Source: an uncultured Prevotella sp.
Lineage (GTDB): Bacteria; Bacteroidota; Bacteroidia; Bacteroidales; Bacteroidaceae
NCBI GenBank assembly: GCA_934254985.1
Contig: CAKQMS010000024.1
Coordinates: 1-44,319, forward strand
Length of the DNA: 44,319 nt
Direction of reading: 5' to 3'
Shown one piece after another: positions 16,895 through 26,256 of the stretch; the stretch's first letter is position 1, and the number at the start of each line of letters is the position of its first letter. A model generated the notes under the pieces. The model was not told the DNA's origin. It worked only from the letters and a program-made list of their open reading frames with translations, and made no database searches. A program made the position numbers and the translations under genes.

Positions 16895-18739
16895 ATGTGT
16901 GGTATTGTAGGATATATAGGTACTAAGCAGGCTTATCCAATTCTCGTGAATGGATTAAAACGCTTGGAGTATAGAGGATATGATAGTGCTGGTGTCGCTA
17001 TGATAAATGATAAAGGCGACTTGAATGTCTATAAGACTAAGGGAAAGGTTGCCGACCTTGAAGCTTTTTGCGCAGATAAGGATATTACAGGTACTGTGGG
17101 TATAGCTCACACTCGTTGGGCAACACATGGTGAACCATCAAGTGTAAATGCACATCCACATTATTCAGAATCAAAGAATCTCGCAATAATTCATAATGGT
17201 ATCATTGAGAACTATGCAGAGATAAAGAAAAAATTAGAAGAAAAGGGCATGCACTTCCGCTCGCAGACAGATACTGAGGTGTTGGTGCAGCTTATAGAAT
17301 ATATACAGATAACACGCAACGTGGATTTGCTGACAGCAGTGCAGGTGGCTTTGCATCAGGTTATTGGTGCTTATGCAGTAGCAGTGCTTGATAAGAATAA
17401 TCCACGACAGATAATAGCCGCACGCAAGCAGAGTCCATTGGTAGTGGGTATAGGTGATGGCGAATTCTATCTCGGCTCAGATGCAAGTCCTATCGTAGAA
17501 TATACCGACAAGGTAGTATATCTCGAAGATGGAAATATTGCTGTATTAGTGCCTGGAGAAGAACTTAAGGTTGTTGACATTTATAACGAAAAGCAGAATG
17601 CAGTAGTTAAGAAGGTTAATATCAACCTTGGACAGATAGAAAAGGGTGGCTTCCCACACTTTATGCTGAAAGAGATCTTTGAACAACCAGAATGTCTGAA
17701 GACCTGTATGCTTGGTCGTATCAATGTCGAAGGAAATAAGGTTTCTTTGTCTGCTGTTCTTGATTATCGCAAAGAGCTAATCAGTGCTAAGCGAATCATC
17801 ATCGTGGCTTGTGGAACAAGCTGGCATGCCGGACTCATTGGTAAGCAGATATTGGAAAACCTCTGTCGTATACCTGTAGAAGTGGAGTATGCTTCTGAGT
17901 TCCGCTATCGCAATCCCGTGGTTGGAGCAGGCGACGTAGTTATCGCTATCTCTCAGAGTGGCGAGACTGCTGATACTCTTGCTGCTATCAAGTTGGCAAA
18001 AGAGAAAGGTGCTTTCATCTATGGTATCTGTAATGCTGTAGGTTCAAGCATACCTCGCGCCACCGATACTGGTTCTTACATCCATGTTGGACCTGAGATT
18101 GGTGTGGCTTCTACTAAAGCATTTACCGGTCAGGTGACTGTGCTCACCATGTTGGCACTTGCACTTGCTGACGTAATGGGAACAATAAGTCATGAAGAGT
18201 ATGTGACTATAGTAAAGGGATTGCAAGAGATTCCTGCAAAGATGGAAGAGGTACTGAAACTAAATGACCGCATAGCAGACCTTAGCCGTACCTTTACCTA
18301 CGCTCGCAACTTCCTCTACTTAGGTCGAGGCTTTAGCTATCCTGTGGCTTTGGAAGGAGCGTTGAAACTAAAAGAAATAAGCTATATTCATGCTGAGGGC
18401 TATCCTGCTGCAGAAATGAAGCATGGTCCGATTGCATTGATAGATTCAGATATGCCAGTTGTGGTTATTGCAACTCACAACGAGCTATATGAGAAGGTTC
18501 TTTCAAACATTCAAGAGATAAAGGCAAGAAATGGCCGTGTGATAGCTCTCGTATCTAAGGGTGACGATACAATATCTAAGATTGCCGATGAGGTTATCGA
18601 ACTTCCTGATACACTTGAGTGTCTTGAACCGCTGATTGCAACAATCCCATTGCAGCTCTTGGCTTACCATGTGGCTGTGTGCAAGGGAAAGGATGTAGAC
18701 CAGCCAAGAAACCTCGCAAAGAGCGTAACAGTAGAGTAG
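16895..18739 (+). CDS. glmS: Glutamine-fructose-6-phosphate aminotransferase (isomerizing)
   Basis: A 614-aa enzyme making glucosamine-6-phosphate from fructose-6-phosphate and glutamine, the first step to UDP-GlcNAc for peptidoglycan and LPS. The N-terminal class II glutaminase domain starts MCGIVGYIG, with Cys2 as the nucleophile after Met removal. Two SIS sugar-isomerase domains follow, with CGTSWHAG, SQSGETADT and EGYPAAEMKHGPIAL. The C-terminus AKSVTVE is the conserved GlmS ending. Full length. The adjacent gene at 18820 is another class II glutamine amidotransferase. Confidence 0.97.
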   Translation: MCGIVGYIGTKQAYPILVNGLKRLEYRGYDSAGVAMINDKGDLNVYKTKGKVADLEAFCADKDITGTVGIAHTRWATHGEPSSVNAHPHYSESKNLAIIHNGIIENYAEIKKKLEEKGMHFRSQTDTEVLVQLIEYIQITRNVDLLTAVQVALHQVIGAYAVAVLDKNNPRQIIAARKQSPLVVGIGDGEFYLGSDASPIVEYTDKVVYLEDGNIAVLVPGEELKVVDIYNEKQNAVVKKVNINLGQIEKGGFPHFMLKEIFEQPECLKTCMLGRINVEGNKVSLSAVLDYRKELISAKRIIIVACGTSWHAGLIGKQILENLCRIPVEVEYASEFRYRNPVVGAGDVVIAISQSGETADTLAAIKLAKEKGAFIYGICNAVGSSIPRATDTGSYIHVGPEIGVASTKAFTGQVTVLTMLALALADVMGTISHEEYVTIVKGLQEIPAKMEEVLKLNDRIADLSRTFTYARNFLYLGRGFSYPVALEGALKLKEISYIHAEGYPAAEMKHGPIALIDSDMPVVVIATHNELYEKVLSNIQEIKARNGRVIALVSKGDDTISKIADEVIELPDTLECLEPLIATIPLQLLAYHVAVCKGKDVDQPRNLAKSVTVE

Positions 18740-18819
18740 TGTGGCTCACACATTATTATATATGTGGCTCTTCATAATAGAACAACAATCACAAACAAAT
18801 AAAAGCAACGTAGAAAAGT

Positions 18820-20646
18820 ATGTTAGAAGAAATCCATGAGGACTGTGGTGTAGCACTCATCCGATTGCTCAAACCACTCGACTATTACGAAAAGAAATAT
18901 GGTTCACGCTATTTTGGCTTGAACAAACTCTATCTTATGATGGAGAAACAGCACAACCGTGGACAGGAAGGTGCTGGCATGGCTTGTGTAGATTTGGAAA
19001 CAGAGCCTGGCAACGAATACATGTTTCGTGAGCGAGCTGAGGGTGCGAATGCTATCACTGAGATATTCTCGCGAGTAAAGGAGGGCTTCCTCGGACAGCT
19101 ATACATGGGACATCTGCGCTATTCAACAACAGGAAAGAGCGGAATCTCGTATGTGCATCCTTTCCTTCGTCGCAACAACTGGAGGGCAAAGAACCTTTGC
19201 TTGTGTGGCAACTTCAACATGACAAACATCGAAGAGGTGTTCTCTTTGCTTACTCGTCAAGGACAATGTCCAAGAATATATAGCGACTCTTACATTATGC
19301 TCGAACTCATGGGGCATCGATTGGACCGAGAGGTTGAACGAAACTTTGTGGCTGCCAAGGCTATGGAGATGCAAGATATAGAGATTACAAAATATATTGA
19401 AGACCATGTGAAGATGAGCAATGTGCTCAAAACCACAATGACTCATTTCGATGGTGGCTACGTAGTGTGCGGAATCACGGGTTCTGGCGAGATGTTCTCT
19501 ATGCGCGACCCATGGGGCATACGTCCTGCATTCTATTACAAGAACGATGAGTTTGTGGTGTTGGCAAGTGAGCGTCCTGTTTTGCAGACCACATTCGACA
19601 TAGAGTGTGATGATGTTTGCGAACTTCAGCCTGGTCAGGCTCTTATCGTCAACAAGGCTGGTGAATGTTCGCTTACACAAATCATTGAGCCTAAAGAAAT
19701 TAAGGCTTGTTCGTTTGAGCGTATATACTTCAGTCGCGGTTCTGATCGCGATATTTATAGTGAGCGCAAGAAGTTGGGCGAGTTGCTCACTCCCGACATT
19801 CTAAAAGCTATCGACAATGATACCGCCCACACCGTGTTCTCATACATTCCGAATACTGCAGAGGCAGCTTACTACGGTTTGCTTCATGGTTTCAAACAGC
19901 ACCTGAATGACGTTAAGATTAAGAAGATTGCTGCACTCGACCATGTGCCTACCGAGGCTGAGCTCCACGATATAATGAGCGAGTATGTTCGCTCAGAGAA
20001 GGTGGCTTGCAAGGATATAAAGCTTCGCACCTTTATCACCGAGGGCAACTCGCGTAATGACTTGGCTTCGCATGTATACGATGTAACCTACGAGAGCATC
20101 GTGCCTTACGAAGACAACCTCGTGATAATCGACGACAGTATCGTGCGTGGTACAACTCTTAAGAAGAGTATCCTTCGTATCCTCGACCGTCTGCATCCAA
20201 AGAAGATAGTCGTTGTTAGCTCTGCTCCTCAGATTCGCTATCCTGACTACTATGGCATCGACATGCCTCGTTTGGAAGAGTTCTGTGTGTTCCGTGCAAC
20301 AATAGAGTTGCTCAAGGAGCGCAACTTGCTCAACATCCTTGACGAAACCTACGAACACTGCAAGGCTGAATTGCAAAAGTCGAAGGAAGATATGGAGAAT
20401 GCTGTGCGTGCTGTCTACGAGCCTTTCACAGTTGAGGAGATAAATCGTAAGATTGTAGAGATGCTCACTCCAGAAGGAATGACTACACCAGTAGAGATAG
20501 TATTCCAGTCGATAGAAGGATTGCATACAGCCATACCAAAACATCGTGGCGACTGGTATTTCACTGGTCATTATCCAACTCCTGGAGGTACACGCCTTTG
20601 CAACCAAGCGTTCATAAATTATTATGAGTCGATAAATAAAAAATAG
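18820..20646 (+). CDS. Amidophosphoribosyltransferase-like enzyme (PurF family, long form)
   Basis: A 608-aa class II glutamine amidotransferase with a PRPP-transferase domain, expected to make 5-phosphoribosylamine, the first purine intermediate. The likely nucleophile is Cys9 in EDCGVAL, which implies removal of an 8-residue propeptide as in other PurF proteins. The PRPP loop VIIDDSIVRGTTLKKS lies at about 433-448, and GIDMP at about 485. It is clearly longer than typical PurF (about 470-505 aa). The extra material includes insertions in the glutaminase half and a C-terminal tail of about 80 residues. Whether this is the pathway's main PurF or a specialised paralogue cannot be decided here. 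Confidence 0.85.
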   Translation: MLEEIHEDCGVALIRLLKPLDYYEKKYGSRYFGLNKLYLMMEKQHNRGQEGAGMACVDLETEPGNEYMFRERAEGANAITEIFSRVKEGFLGQLYMGHLRYSTTGKSGISYVHPFLRRNNWRAKNLCLCGNFNMTNIEEVFSLLTRQGQCPRIYSDSYIMLELMGHRLDREVERNFVAAKAMEMQDIEITKYIEDHVKMSNVLKTTMTHFDGGYVVCGITGSGEMFSMRDPWGIRPAFYYKNDEFVVLASERPVLQTTFDIECDDVCELQPGQALIVNKAGECSLTQIIEPKEIKACSFERIYFSRGSDRDIYSERKKLGELLTPDILKAIDNDTAHTVFSYIPNTAEAAYYGLLHGFKQHLNDVKIKKIAALDHVPTEAELHDIMSEYVRSEKVACKDIKLRTFITEGNSRNDLASHVYDVTYESIVPYEDNLVIIDDSIVRGTTLKKSILRILDRLHPKKIVVVSSAPQIRYPDYYGIDMPRLEEFCVFRATIELLKERNLLNILDETYEHCKAELQKSKEDMENAVRAVYEPFTVEEINRKIVEMLTPEGMTTPVEIVFQSIEGLHTAIPKHRGDWYFTGHYPTPGGTRLCNQAFINYYESINKK

Positions 20647-20697
20647 ATAATACATTATTAATAATATATAAGTCCACAAGAACTTAAAACCCAATAT

Positions 20698-21774
20698 ATG
20701 AAGAATGTAACTTTGGTCCTTAGTGACGGAACAAAATTCCATGGCAAGAGCTTCGGCTATGATGCTCCTGTTGCTGGTGAAGTAGTTTTCAACACCGCCA
20801 TGATGGGCTATCCTGAGAGTCTTACCGACCCTTCTTACGCAGGACAGCTCATGACATTGACCTATCCCCTCGTAGGCAATTACGGTGTCCCACCATTTAC
20901 TTTTGGTGACGACAAACTTCCATTGTTTATGGAGAGTGATAAGATCTATGCTAGCGCTATCATCGTGGCTGACTATAGCGAGGAGTATTCACATTGGAAT
21001 GCTTGCGAGAGTCTTGCCGAGTGGTTGAAGCGTGAGCATGTGCCAGGTATCACAGGTATCGACACCCGTCAGCTCACCAAAGTGCTTCGTGAGCATGGAG
21101 TGATGATGGGAAAAATCATCTTCGACGATGAACCAAATAACATTCCAGATGCTGGCTATGAGGGAGTAAACTTCGTTGATAAGGTTAGCTGCAAGGAAAT
21201 CATTAAATATAATGAAGGTGCAGGCAAGAAGGTTGTACTCGTTGACTGCGGTGTAAAGGCTAACATCATCCGTTGTCTCGTTAACCGTGGCGTTGAGGTT
21301 ATCCGTGTGCCTTGGAACTACGATTATACCGATATGGAATTCGATGGTTTGTTCCTTGCCAATGGTCCTGGCGACCCTGATATGTGTCAGGATGCTGTCG
21401 ACGTAATCCGTCGTCAGATGAACAATAGCCGTAAGCCTATCTGTGGTATCTGTATGGGTAACCAGTTGTTGGCTAAGGCTGGTGGCGCCACTATCTATAA
21501 GTTGAAGTATGGTCACCGTTCTCACAATCAGCCTGTACGTATGGTTGGCACCGACAATTGCTACATCACATCTCAGAACCATGGTTATGCTGTTGACGCA
21601 CGCACCTTGGGAAGCGAGTGGGAAGAGTTGTTCGTAAACATGAATGATGGTTCTAACGAGGGTATTCGTCACAAGACAAATCCTTGGTTCTCATCACAGT
21701 TCCACCCGGAGGCTTGTGCAGGTCCTGTGGATACAGAGTTTATGTTCGACAAATTCGTAGAGTCGCTTAAATAA
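20698..21774 (+). CDS. carA: Carbamoyl-phosphate synthase small subunit
   Basis: A 358-aa glutaminase subunit delivering ammonia to CarB for carbamoyl phosphate, used in pyrimidine and arginine synthesis. The N-terminal CPSase domain (LVLSDGTKFHGKSFG) is followed by a class I glutamine amidotransferase. The nucleophile Cys lies in CGICMGNQLLA (about residue 251), where most homologues have GLGHQ- or GNQ-type variants. The His-Glu pair is in FHPEACAGP (about 336-340). Full length. It precedes carB by 109 bp, a gap filled by short tandem repeats. Confidence 0.96.
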   Translation: MKNVTLVLSDGTKFHGKSFGYDAPVAGEVVFNTAMMGYPESLTDPSYAGQLMTLTYPLVGNYGVPPFTFGDDKLPLFMESDKIYASAIIVADYSEEYSHWNACESLAEWLKREHVPGITGIDTRQLTKVLREHGVMMGKIIFDDEPNNIPDAGYEGVNFVDKVSCKEIIKYNEGAGKKVVLVDCGVKANIIRCLVNRGVEVIRVPWNYDYTDMEFDGLFLANGPGDPDMCQDAVDVIRRQMNNSRKPICGICMGNQLLAKAGGATIYKLKYGHRSHNQPVRMVGTDNCYITSQNHGYAVDARTLGSEWEELFVNMNDGSNEGIRHKTNPWFSSQFHPEACAGPVDTEFMFDKFVESLK

Positions 21775-21824
21775 GTGAAGAATCTAAGTGAAGAGTGAAG
21801 AATTTAAGTGAAAAGTGAAGTTAC
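21774..21824. repeat. Short tandem repeat between carA and carB
   Basis: Two and a half copies of a 20-bp unit, AGTGAAGAATYTAAGTGAAR, at 21774-21793, 21794-21813 and from 21814. A partly complementary stretch (TTCATCATTCACCACTT) follows, so the transcript could fold across the gap. Confidence 0.75.
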
Positions 21825-21883
21825 TTTTAATTTCATCATTCACCACTTACCATTCAACATCCAACAATAAACCATAGAAAATA

Positions 21884-24800
21884 ATGAAAGACAATACAAT
21901 AAAGAAAGTTTTGCTCCTCGGTTCTGGAGCATTGAAGATTGGTGAAGCTGGCGAGTTCGACTACTCTGGTTCACAGGCTTTGAAGGCATTGCGTGAAGAG
22001 GGTATCAAGACCGTGCTTATCAACCCAAATATCGCTACCGTGCAGACAAGCGAAGGTGTTGCCGACCAGATTTATTTCCTTCCTGTTCAGCCTCACTTCG
22101 TTGAAAAGGTTATTCAGAAGGAAAAGCCAGACGGCATCCTCCTTTCTTTCGGTGGACAGACTGCCCTCAACTGTGGTGTAGAACTTTATAAGTCGGGCAT
22201 ACTTGAGAAGTATGGTGTACGCGTATTGGGTACTCCTGTTCAAGCTATTATGGATACTGAAGACCGTGAGCTCTTCGTAGAGAAGCTTAACGAAATCAAC
22301 GTTAAGACTATTAAGAGCGAGGCTTGTGAAACTATCGAACAGGCTCGTAAGGCTGCTGCCGAATTGGGCTATCCTGTAATCCTTCGTGCTGCTTACGCTC
22401 TCGGTGGTCTTGGTAGTGGATTCTGCGACAACGAGGAAGAACTCGATAAACTTGCAGAAAAGGCATTCTCATTCTCGCCACAGGTGCTCGTTGAAAAGAG
22501 CTTGAAGGGATGGAAGGAGATTGAGTACGAGGTTGTTCGCGACCGCTACGACAACTGTATCACCGTCTGCAACATGGAAAACTTCGATCCTCTGGGCATC
22601 CATACAGGTGAGAGTATCGTTATTGCTCCATCTCAGACCCTTACAAATAGCGAGTATCATAAGCTTCGTGCTCTTGCCATCAAGATTATCCGCCACATCG
22701 GTATCGTTGGTGAGTGTAACGTGCAGTATGCTTTCGACCCTAAGAGCGAAGACTATCGCGTAATCGAGGTTAATGCTCGTTTGTCTCGTTCTTCAGCTCT
22801 CGCTTCTAAGGCTACTGGTTATCCTTTGGCTTTCGTTGCAGCTAAGCTTGGTATGGGCTACGGCTTGTTTGAACTTAAGAACTCTGTAACTCGCACCACA
22901 AGTGCTTTCTTCGAGCCTGCTCTCGACTATGTAGTCTGCAAGATTCCTCGTTGGGACCTTTCTAAGTTCCGTGGTGTAGACAAGGAGCTTGGTTCAAGCA
23001 TGAAGTCTGTAGGTGAAGTTATGGCTATTGGTCGCAACTTCGAGGAGGCTCTTCAGAAGGGTCTTCGTATGATCGGTCAGGGCATGCACGGTTTCGTTGA
23101 GAACAAGGAACTTGAGATTGAAGATATCGATGCTGCTCTTCGTGAGCCTACAGATAAGCGTGTGTTCGTGATTTCTAAGGCTATGCACCGTGGTTACACA
23201 ATTGACCAGATTCACGACCTCACTAAGATTGACAAGTGGTTCCTTCAGAAGCTCAAGCATATCATCGATATTGATGAGGAGTTGAAGCGTTGCACAAGCA
23301 TCAACGTTCTTGACCGCGAATTGTTGCGTACAGCTAAGGTTTATGGTTTCACCGATTTCCAGATAGGACGTGCTGTAGGTCTTGAGAAAGAGGTTGGCAA
23401 TATGCATAAGGCTACCCTCATCGTTCGCAACCTTCGTAAATCATTCGGTGTTCTTCCTGTTGTTAAGCAGATTGACACCTTGGCTGCAGAATATCCTGCT
23501 CAGACCAACTATCTGTATGTTACATACGCAGGTACCGATAGCGACATCACATTCCAGGACGACAAGAAGTCGGTAATCGTACTTGGTTCTGGTGCTTACC
23601 GCATTGGCTCAAGTGTTGAGTTCGACTGGTGTGGTGTACAGGCTTTGAATACTATTCGTAAGCAGGGCTACCGCTCTATCATGATCAACTATAACCCTGA
23701 GACTGTGTCTACCGACTATGATATGTGCGACCGTCTGTATTTCGACGAACTCACATTCGAACGTGTTATGGACATCATCGACATGGAGAATCCTCATGGT
23801 GTGATTGTTTCTACTGGTGGTCAGATTCCTAACAACCTTGCAATGTGGCTCGATGCTGAGCGTGTGCCAATCCTTGGTACCAAGGCTCAGGATATCGACA
23901 ACGCTGAAGACCGTGCTAAGTTCTCAAGCATGCTTACCGAGAATGGCATCAACCAGCCTGAGTGGAGTGCACTTACTTCTATGGACGATATCAACGTCTT
24001 TGTTGACCGCGTAGGCTTCCCTGTTTTGGTTCGTCCATCTTACGTGCTTTCTGGTGCTGCTATGAACGTATGTTCTAACCGCGACGAGCTTGAGCGCTTC
24101 TTGAAACTTGCCGCCAACGTTAGTGCTGAGCACCCTGTTGTAGTAAGTAAGTTTATCGAGCACGCTAAGGAAATTGAGATGGATGCTGTAGCTCGCAATG
24201 GTGAGATTATGGCTTACGCTATTTCTGAGCATATCGAGTTTGCTGGTGTTCACTCAGGTGATGCTACCATCCAGTTCCCTCCACAGAAGCTCTATGTTGA
24301 GACAGTTCGTCGTATAAAGCGAGTAAGCCGTCAGATTGCTGCAGCTTTACACATCAATGGTCCATTCAACATTCAGTTCATGGCTCGTGAAAACGATATC
24401 TTGGTTATTGAGTGTAACCTTCGTGCTTCACGTTCGTTCCCATTCGTAAGCAAGGTGTTGAAGCTCAACCTCATCGACCTTGCTACAAAGATTATGCTTG
24501 GTGTACCTGTTGAAAAGCCATCTAAGAACCTCTTCGACCTCGACTACGTAGGTATCAAGGCAAGTCAGTTCTCATTCAACCGTTTGCAGAAGGCTGACCC
24601 TGTGCTTGGTGTAGACATGAGCTCTACTGGTGAGGTAGGTTGTCTTGGTGACGACACCAACCAGGCATTGCTTAAGAGTATGCTCTCTGTAGGTCATCGT
24701 ATTCCTAAGCACACCGTGCTCCTTTCTACAGGTTCTGCTAAGCAGAAGGCAGACATGCTTGGTGCTGCACGTATGCTTGTTAACCATGGCTACGAGCTTT

Positions 24801-25111
24801 TTGCTACAGGTGGCACATCGCGCTTCCTTACAGAGAATGGCATTGAGAATACTCTCGTATATTGGCCAAGCGAAGAGGGACAGCAGCCACAGGCTCTCGA
24901 CATGCTTCGTGAGCACAAGATCGATATGGTTGTAAATATTCCTAAGGATCTCACAGTTAGTGAGCTTTCTAATGGTTACAAGATTCGTCGTGCAGCTATC
25001 GACCTTAACGTACCGTTGATTACCAACAGCCGTTTGGCTTCTGCATTCATCAATGCATTCTGTACATTGAGCATCGATGATATCGACATCAAGGCTTGGG
25101 GTGAGTATTAA
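21884..25111 (+). CDS. carB: Carbamoyl-phosphate synthase large subunit
   Basis: A 1075-aa synthetase. It has the two homologous ATP-grasp halves (starting VLLLGSGALKIGEAGEFDYS, and VIVLGSGAYRIGSSVEFDW at about 565), the oligomerisation domain between them, and the C-terminal MGS-like allosteric domain (from about 945, with LFATGGTSRFL). The first half makes carboxyphosphate and carbamate; the second makes carbamoyl phosphate. Normal length and intact. It is the last gene of the host cluster and is followed by a strong terminator. Confidence 0.97.
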   Translation: MKDNTIKKVLLLGSGALKIGEAGEFDYSGSQALKALREEGIKTVLINPNIATVQTSEGVADQIYFLPVQPHFVEKVIQKEKPDGILLSFGGQTALNCGVELYKSGILEKYGVRVLGTPVQAIMDTEDRELFVEKLNEINVKTIKSEACETIEQARKAAAELGYPVILRAAYALGGLGSGFCDNEEELDKLAEKAFSFSPQVLVEKSLKGWKEIEYEVVRDRYDNCITVCNMENFDPLGIHTGESIVIAPSQTLTNSEYHKLRALAIKIIRHIGIVGECNVQYAFDPKSEDYRVIEVNARLSRSSALASKATGYPLAFVAAKLGMGYGLFELKNSVTRTTSAFFEPALDYVVCKIPRWDLSKFRGVDKELGSSMKSVGEVMAIGRNFEEALQKGLRMIGQGMHGFVENKELEIEDIDAALREPTDKRVFVISKAMHRGYTIDQIHDLTKIDKWFLQKLKHIIDIDEELKRCTSINVLDRELLRTAKVYGFTDFQIGRAVGLEKEVGNMHKATLIVRNLRKSFGVLPVVKQIDTLAAEYPAQTNYLYVTYAGTDSDITFQDDKKSVIVLGSGAYRIGSSVEFDWCGVQALNTIRKQGYRSIMINYNPETVSTDYDMCDRLYFDELTFERVMDIIDMENPHGVIVSTGGQIPNNLAMWLDAERVPILGTKAQDIDNAEDRAKFSSMLTENGINQPEWSALTSMDDINVFVDRVGFPVLVRPSYVLSGAAMNVCSNRDELERFLKLAANVSAEHPVVVSKFIEHAKEIEMDAVARNGEIMAYAISEHIEFAGVHSGDATIQFPPQKLYVETVRRIKRVSRQIAAALHINGPFNIQFMARENDILVIECNLRASRSFPFVSKVLKLNLIDLATKIMLGVPVEKPSKNLFDLDYVGIKASQFSFNRLQKADPVLGVDMSSTGEVGCLGDDTNQALLKSMLSVGHRIPKHTVLLSTGSAKQKADMLGAARMLVNHGYELFATGGTSRFLTENGIENTLVYWPSEEGQQPQALDMLREHKIDMVVNIPKDLTVSELSNGYKIRRAAIDLNVPLITNSRLASAFINAFCTLSIDDIDIKAWGEY

Positions 25112-25136
25112 TACTCCTCTCAAATAAATAATAATA

Positions 25137-25179
25137 GCCGATGATACTTCTTTATAGAATGTATCATCGGCTTTTTTAT
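25137..25179 (+). terminator. Terminator of carB
   Basis: A perfect 11-bp stem GCCGATGATAC / GTATCATCGGC with a 13-nt loop, followed by six T, 25 bp after the stop codon. Confidence 0.88.
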
Positions 25180-25370
25180 TTTCATTTATCATCTTGTGTT
25201 TTGATAATAAAAGGTTTCATCCGATATTGCATCGAGCCTAAAGTATTGTTCAAGATAGTATCTGTCGTTGTTTAACTATCTAAGGTCTTGTTTGTATTTT
25301 ATTTTCCTAATAAAAGCAATAAAAAACATATATTATAATCAAATTTGAGAAATATATGTGTAGCCGTATG

Positions 25371-25524
25371 ATAAGCTGCTTTCATTCAATGACTTAACAG
25401 GCTTCATTCGTTGTCGAAGCTATGTCTCGAGCAATCTATGCTTTCTAGCAAAGATACCTATGCTTTCTATCAAACTTCTTTTTGCTTGCTGTCAAATGTC
25501 AATATGATTACTATCAAATATCAT
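25371..25524. repeat. Second array with 22-bp period (seven degenerate units)
   Basis: Units start at 25371, 25393, 25415, 25437, 25459, 25481 and 25503. The last four are clear, with consensus TATGCTTTCTATCAAA and variants at the tail. The first two share a TTCATTC core. The stretch GCTTCATTCGTTGTCGAAGC at 25401-25420 resembles the GCTTCATT...TGAAGC elements of the array at 5188-5363. No reading frame crosses it. It lies between the carB terminator and the terminator of the truncated gene at 25670. Confidence 0.7.
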
Positions 25525-25531
25525 TTAATAC

Positions 25532-25597
25532 AAAGGGTATATACATCACAAGTACCATCCCTGTGAAGTCTCTCTATATAAAATGTGTGTACCCTTT
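25532..25597. repeat. Imperfect inverted repeat, 66 bp across
   Basis: Outer arms AAAGGGTATATACA and TGTGTGTACCCTTT pair at 12 of 14 positions, with an inner pair TCACA/TGTGA. It immediately follows the 22-bp array. Possible folded RNA or protein-binding site; function unknown. Confidence 0.5.
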
Positions 25598-25608
25598 AGG
25601 AAATAAAA

Positions 25609-25638
25609 AATCCCTGCAACTATATAGTCGCAGGGATT
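25609..25638 (-). terminator. Terminator of the truncated host gene
   Basis: The stem AATCCCTGC / GCAGGGATT encloses the further palindrome ACTATATAGT. On the minus strand it is followed by a T-run. It lies 32 bp beyond the stop codon at 25670. Confidence 0.8.
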
Positions 25639-25669
25639 GTTATACTGGTTAATTTGTATCTCTAAGAAA

Positions 25670-25861
25670 TTACTTCTTGTTGAGAGCCAAATCAATAGCA
25701 ACAGCGATAGCTACTGTAGCACCTACCATTGGGTTGTTACCAATACCGAGGAAGCCCATCATCTCAACGTGAGCAGGAACTGAAGAAGAACCTGCGAACT
25801 GAGCGTCAGAGTGCATACGACCAAGAGTATCAGTCATACAATGGTATGTAGTATATTCCTC
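25670..25861 (-). pseudogene. 3' fragment of a host gene cut at the host/phage junction
   Basis: Sixty-three codons on the minus strand in host-style codon use, ending in TAA and a good terminator. The peptide contains TDTLGRMHSDAQFAG, VPAHVEMMGFLGIGNNPMVG and a small-residue C-terminal helix ending LALNKK. This looks like the conserved C-terminus of a metabolic enzyme, but I do not recognise the family with confidence. The frame is closed by a TAG at 25862-25864. A first in-frame ATG exists at about residue 9, but nothing before it looks like the rest of this protein. The 5' part is therefore missing, probably displaced by insertion of the phage DNA to the right. Confidence 0.65.
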
Positions 25862-25864
25862 CTA

Positions 25865-26256
25865 ATGCAAACCTTTATAAATCAATGATTTATATTCTAC
25901 TTACTTTGTTCAATATGTTAATGATCACTAGATAGGGCTGCAACTAAGGCTATAATAACCTAAATTTACTACCCAAATGTTGGTTAAACGTTTTGCAGTT
26001 ACTAATCAACATTCTTCTTTAAGAGAAGTGGTGCAAATGTAGTAATTTAAAAAAAGAATTAAAAGAAGTCTTGGAACTGTTTTTTATTAATAAAGTTTAA
26101 AAGTGAATGGTAAACGAAATATTTAATAAGAATTCTATGGAACTTTAAGAAGAAAATTGTATATTTGCAATACTTAAAAACATAGTTGTAAACAACTATA
26201 AAACAATAAGATAAAAACAACGGTTAAAGTAAAACTTTAAGCAAAATACAGATATT
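25865..26256. other. Host/phage junction region, 392 bp without gene
   Basis: AT-rich. It contains a minus-strand promoter-like pair (TTTT, 19 bp, TACATTTG; -7 box at plus 26035-26042) pointing towards the truncated host gene. Short inverted repeats are present (ATAAATC/GATTTAT near 25876-25892 and AATGTTG/CAACATT in the leader). A plus-strand -7 box TATATTTG at 26160-26167 points into the phage genes. The exact crossover cannot be placed without the other end of the element. Confidence 0.5.

Noticed and set aside
19993..20742. 249-aa minus-strand frame
   Set aside because: Antisense shadow of the PurF-like gene and the start of carA; the sequence is low in coding character.
25670..25861. 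A complete short gene starting at the Met near residue 9, with AGGAGG upstream
   Set aside because: The AGGAGG is about 20 nt from that ATG, too far for a normal ribosome site. The peptide looks like the end of a larger conserved protein.
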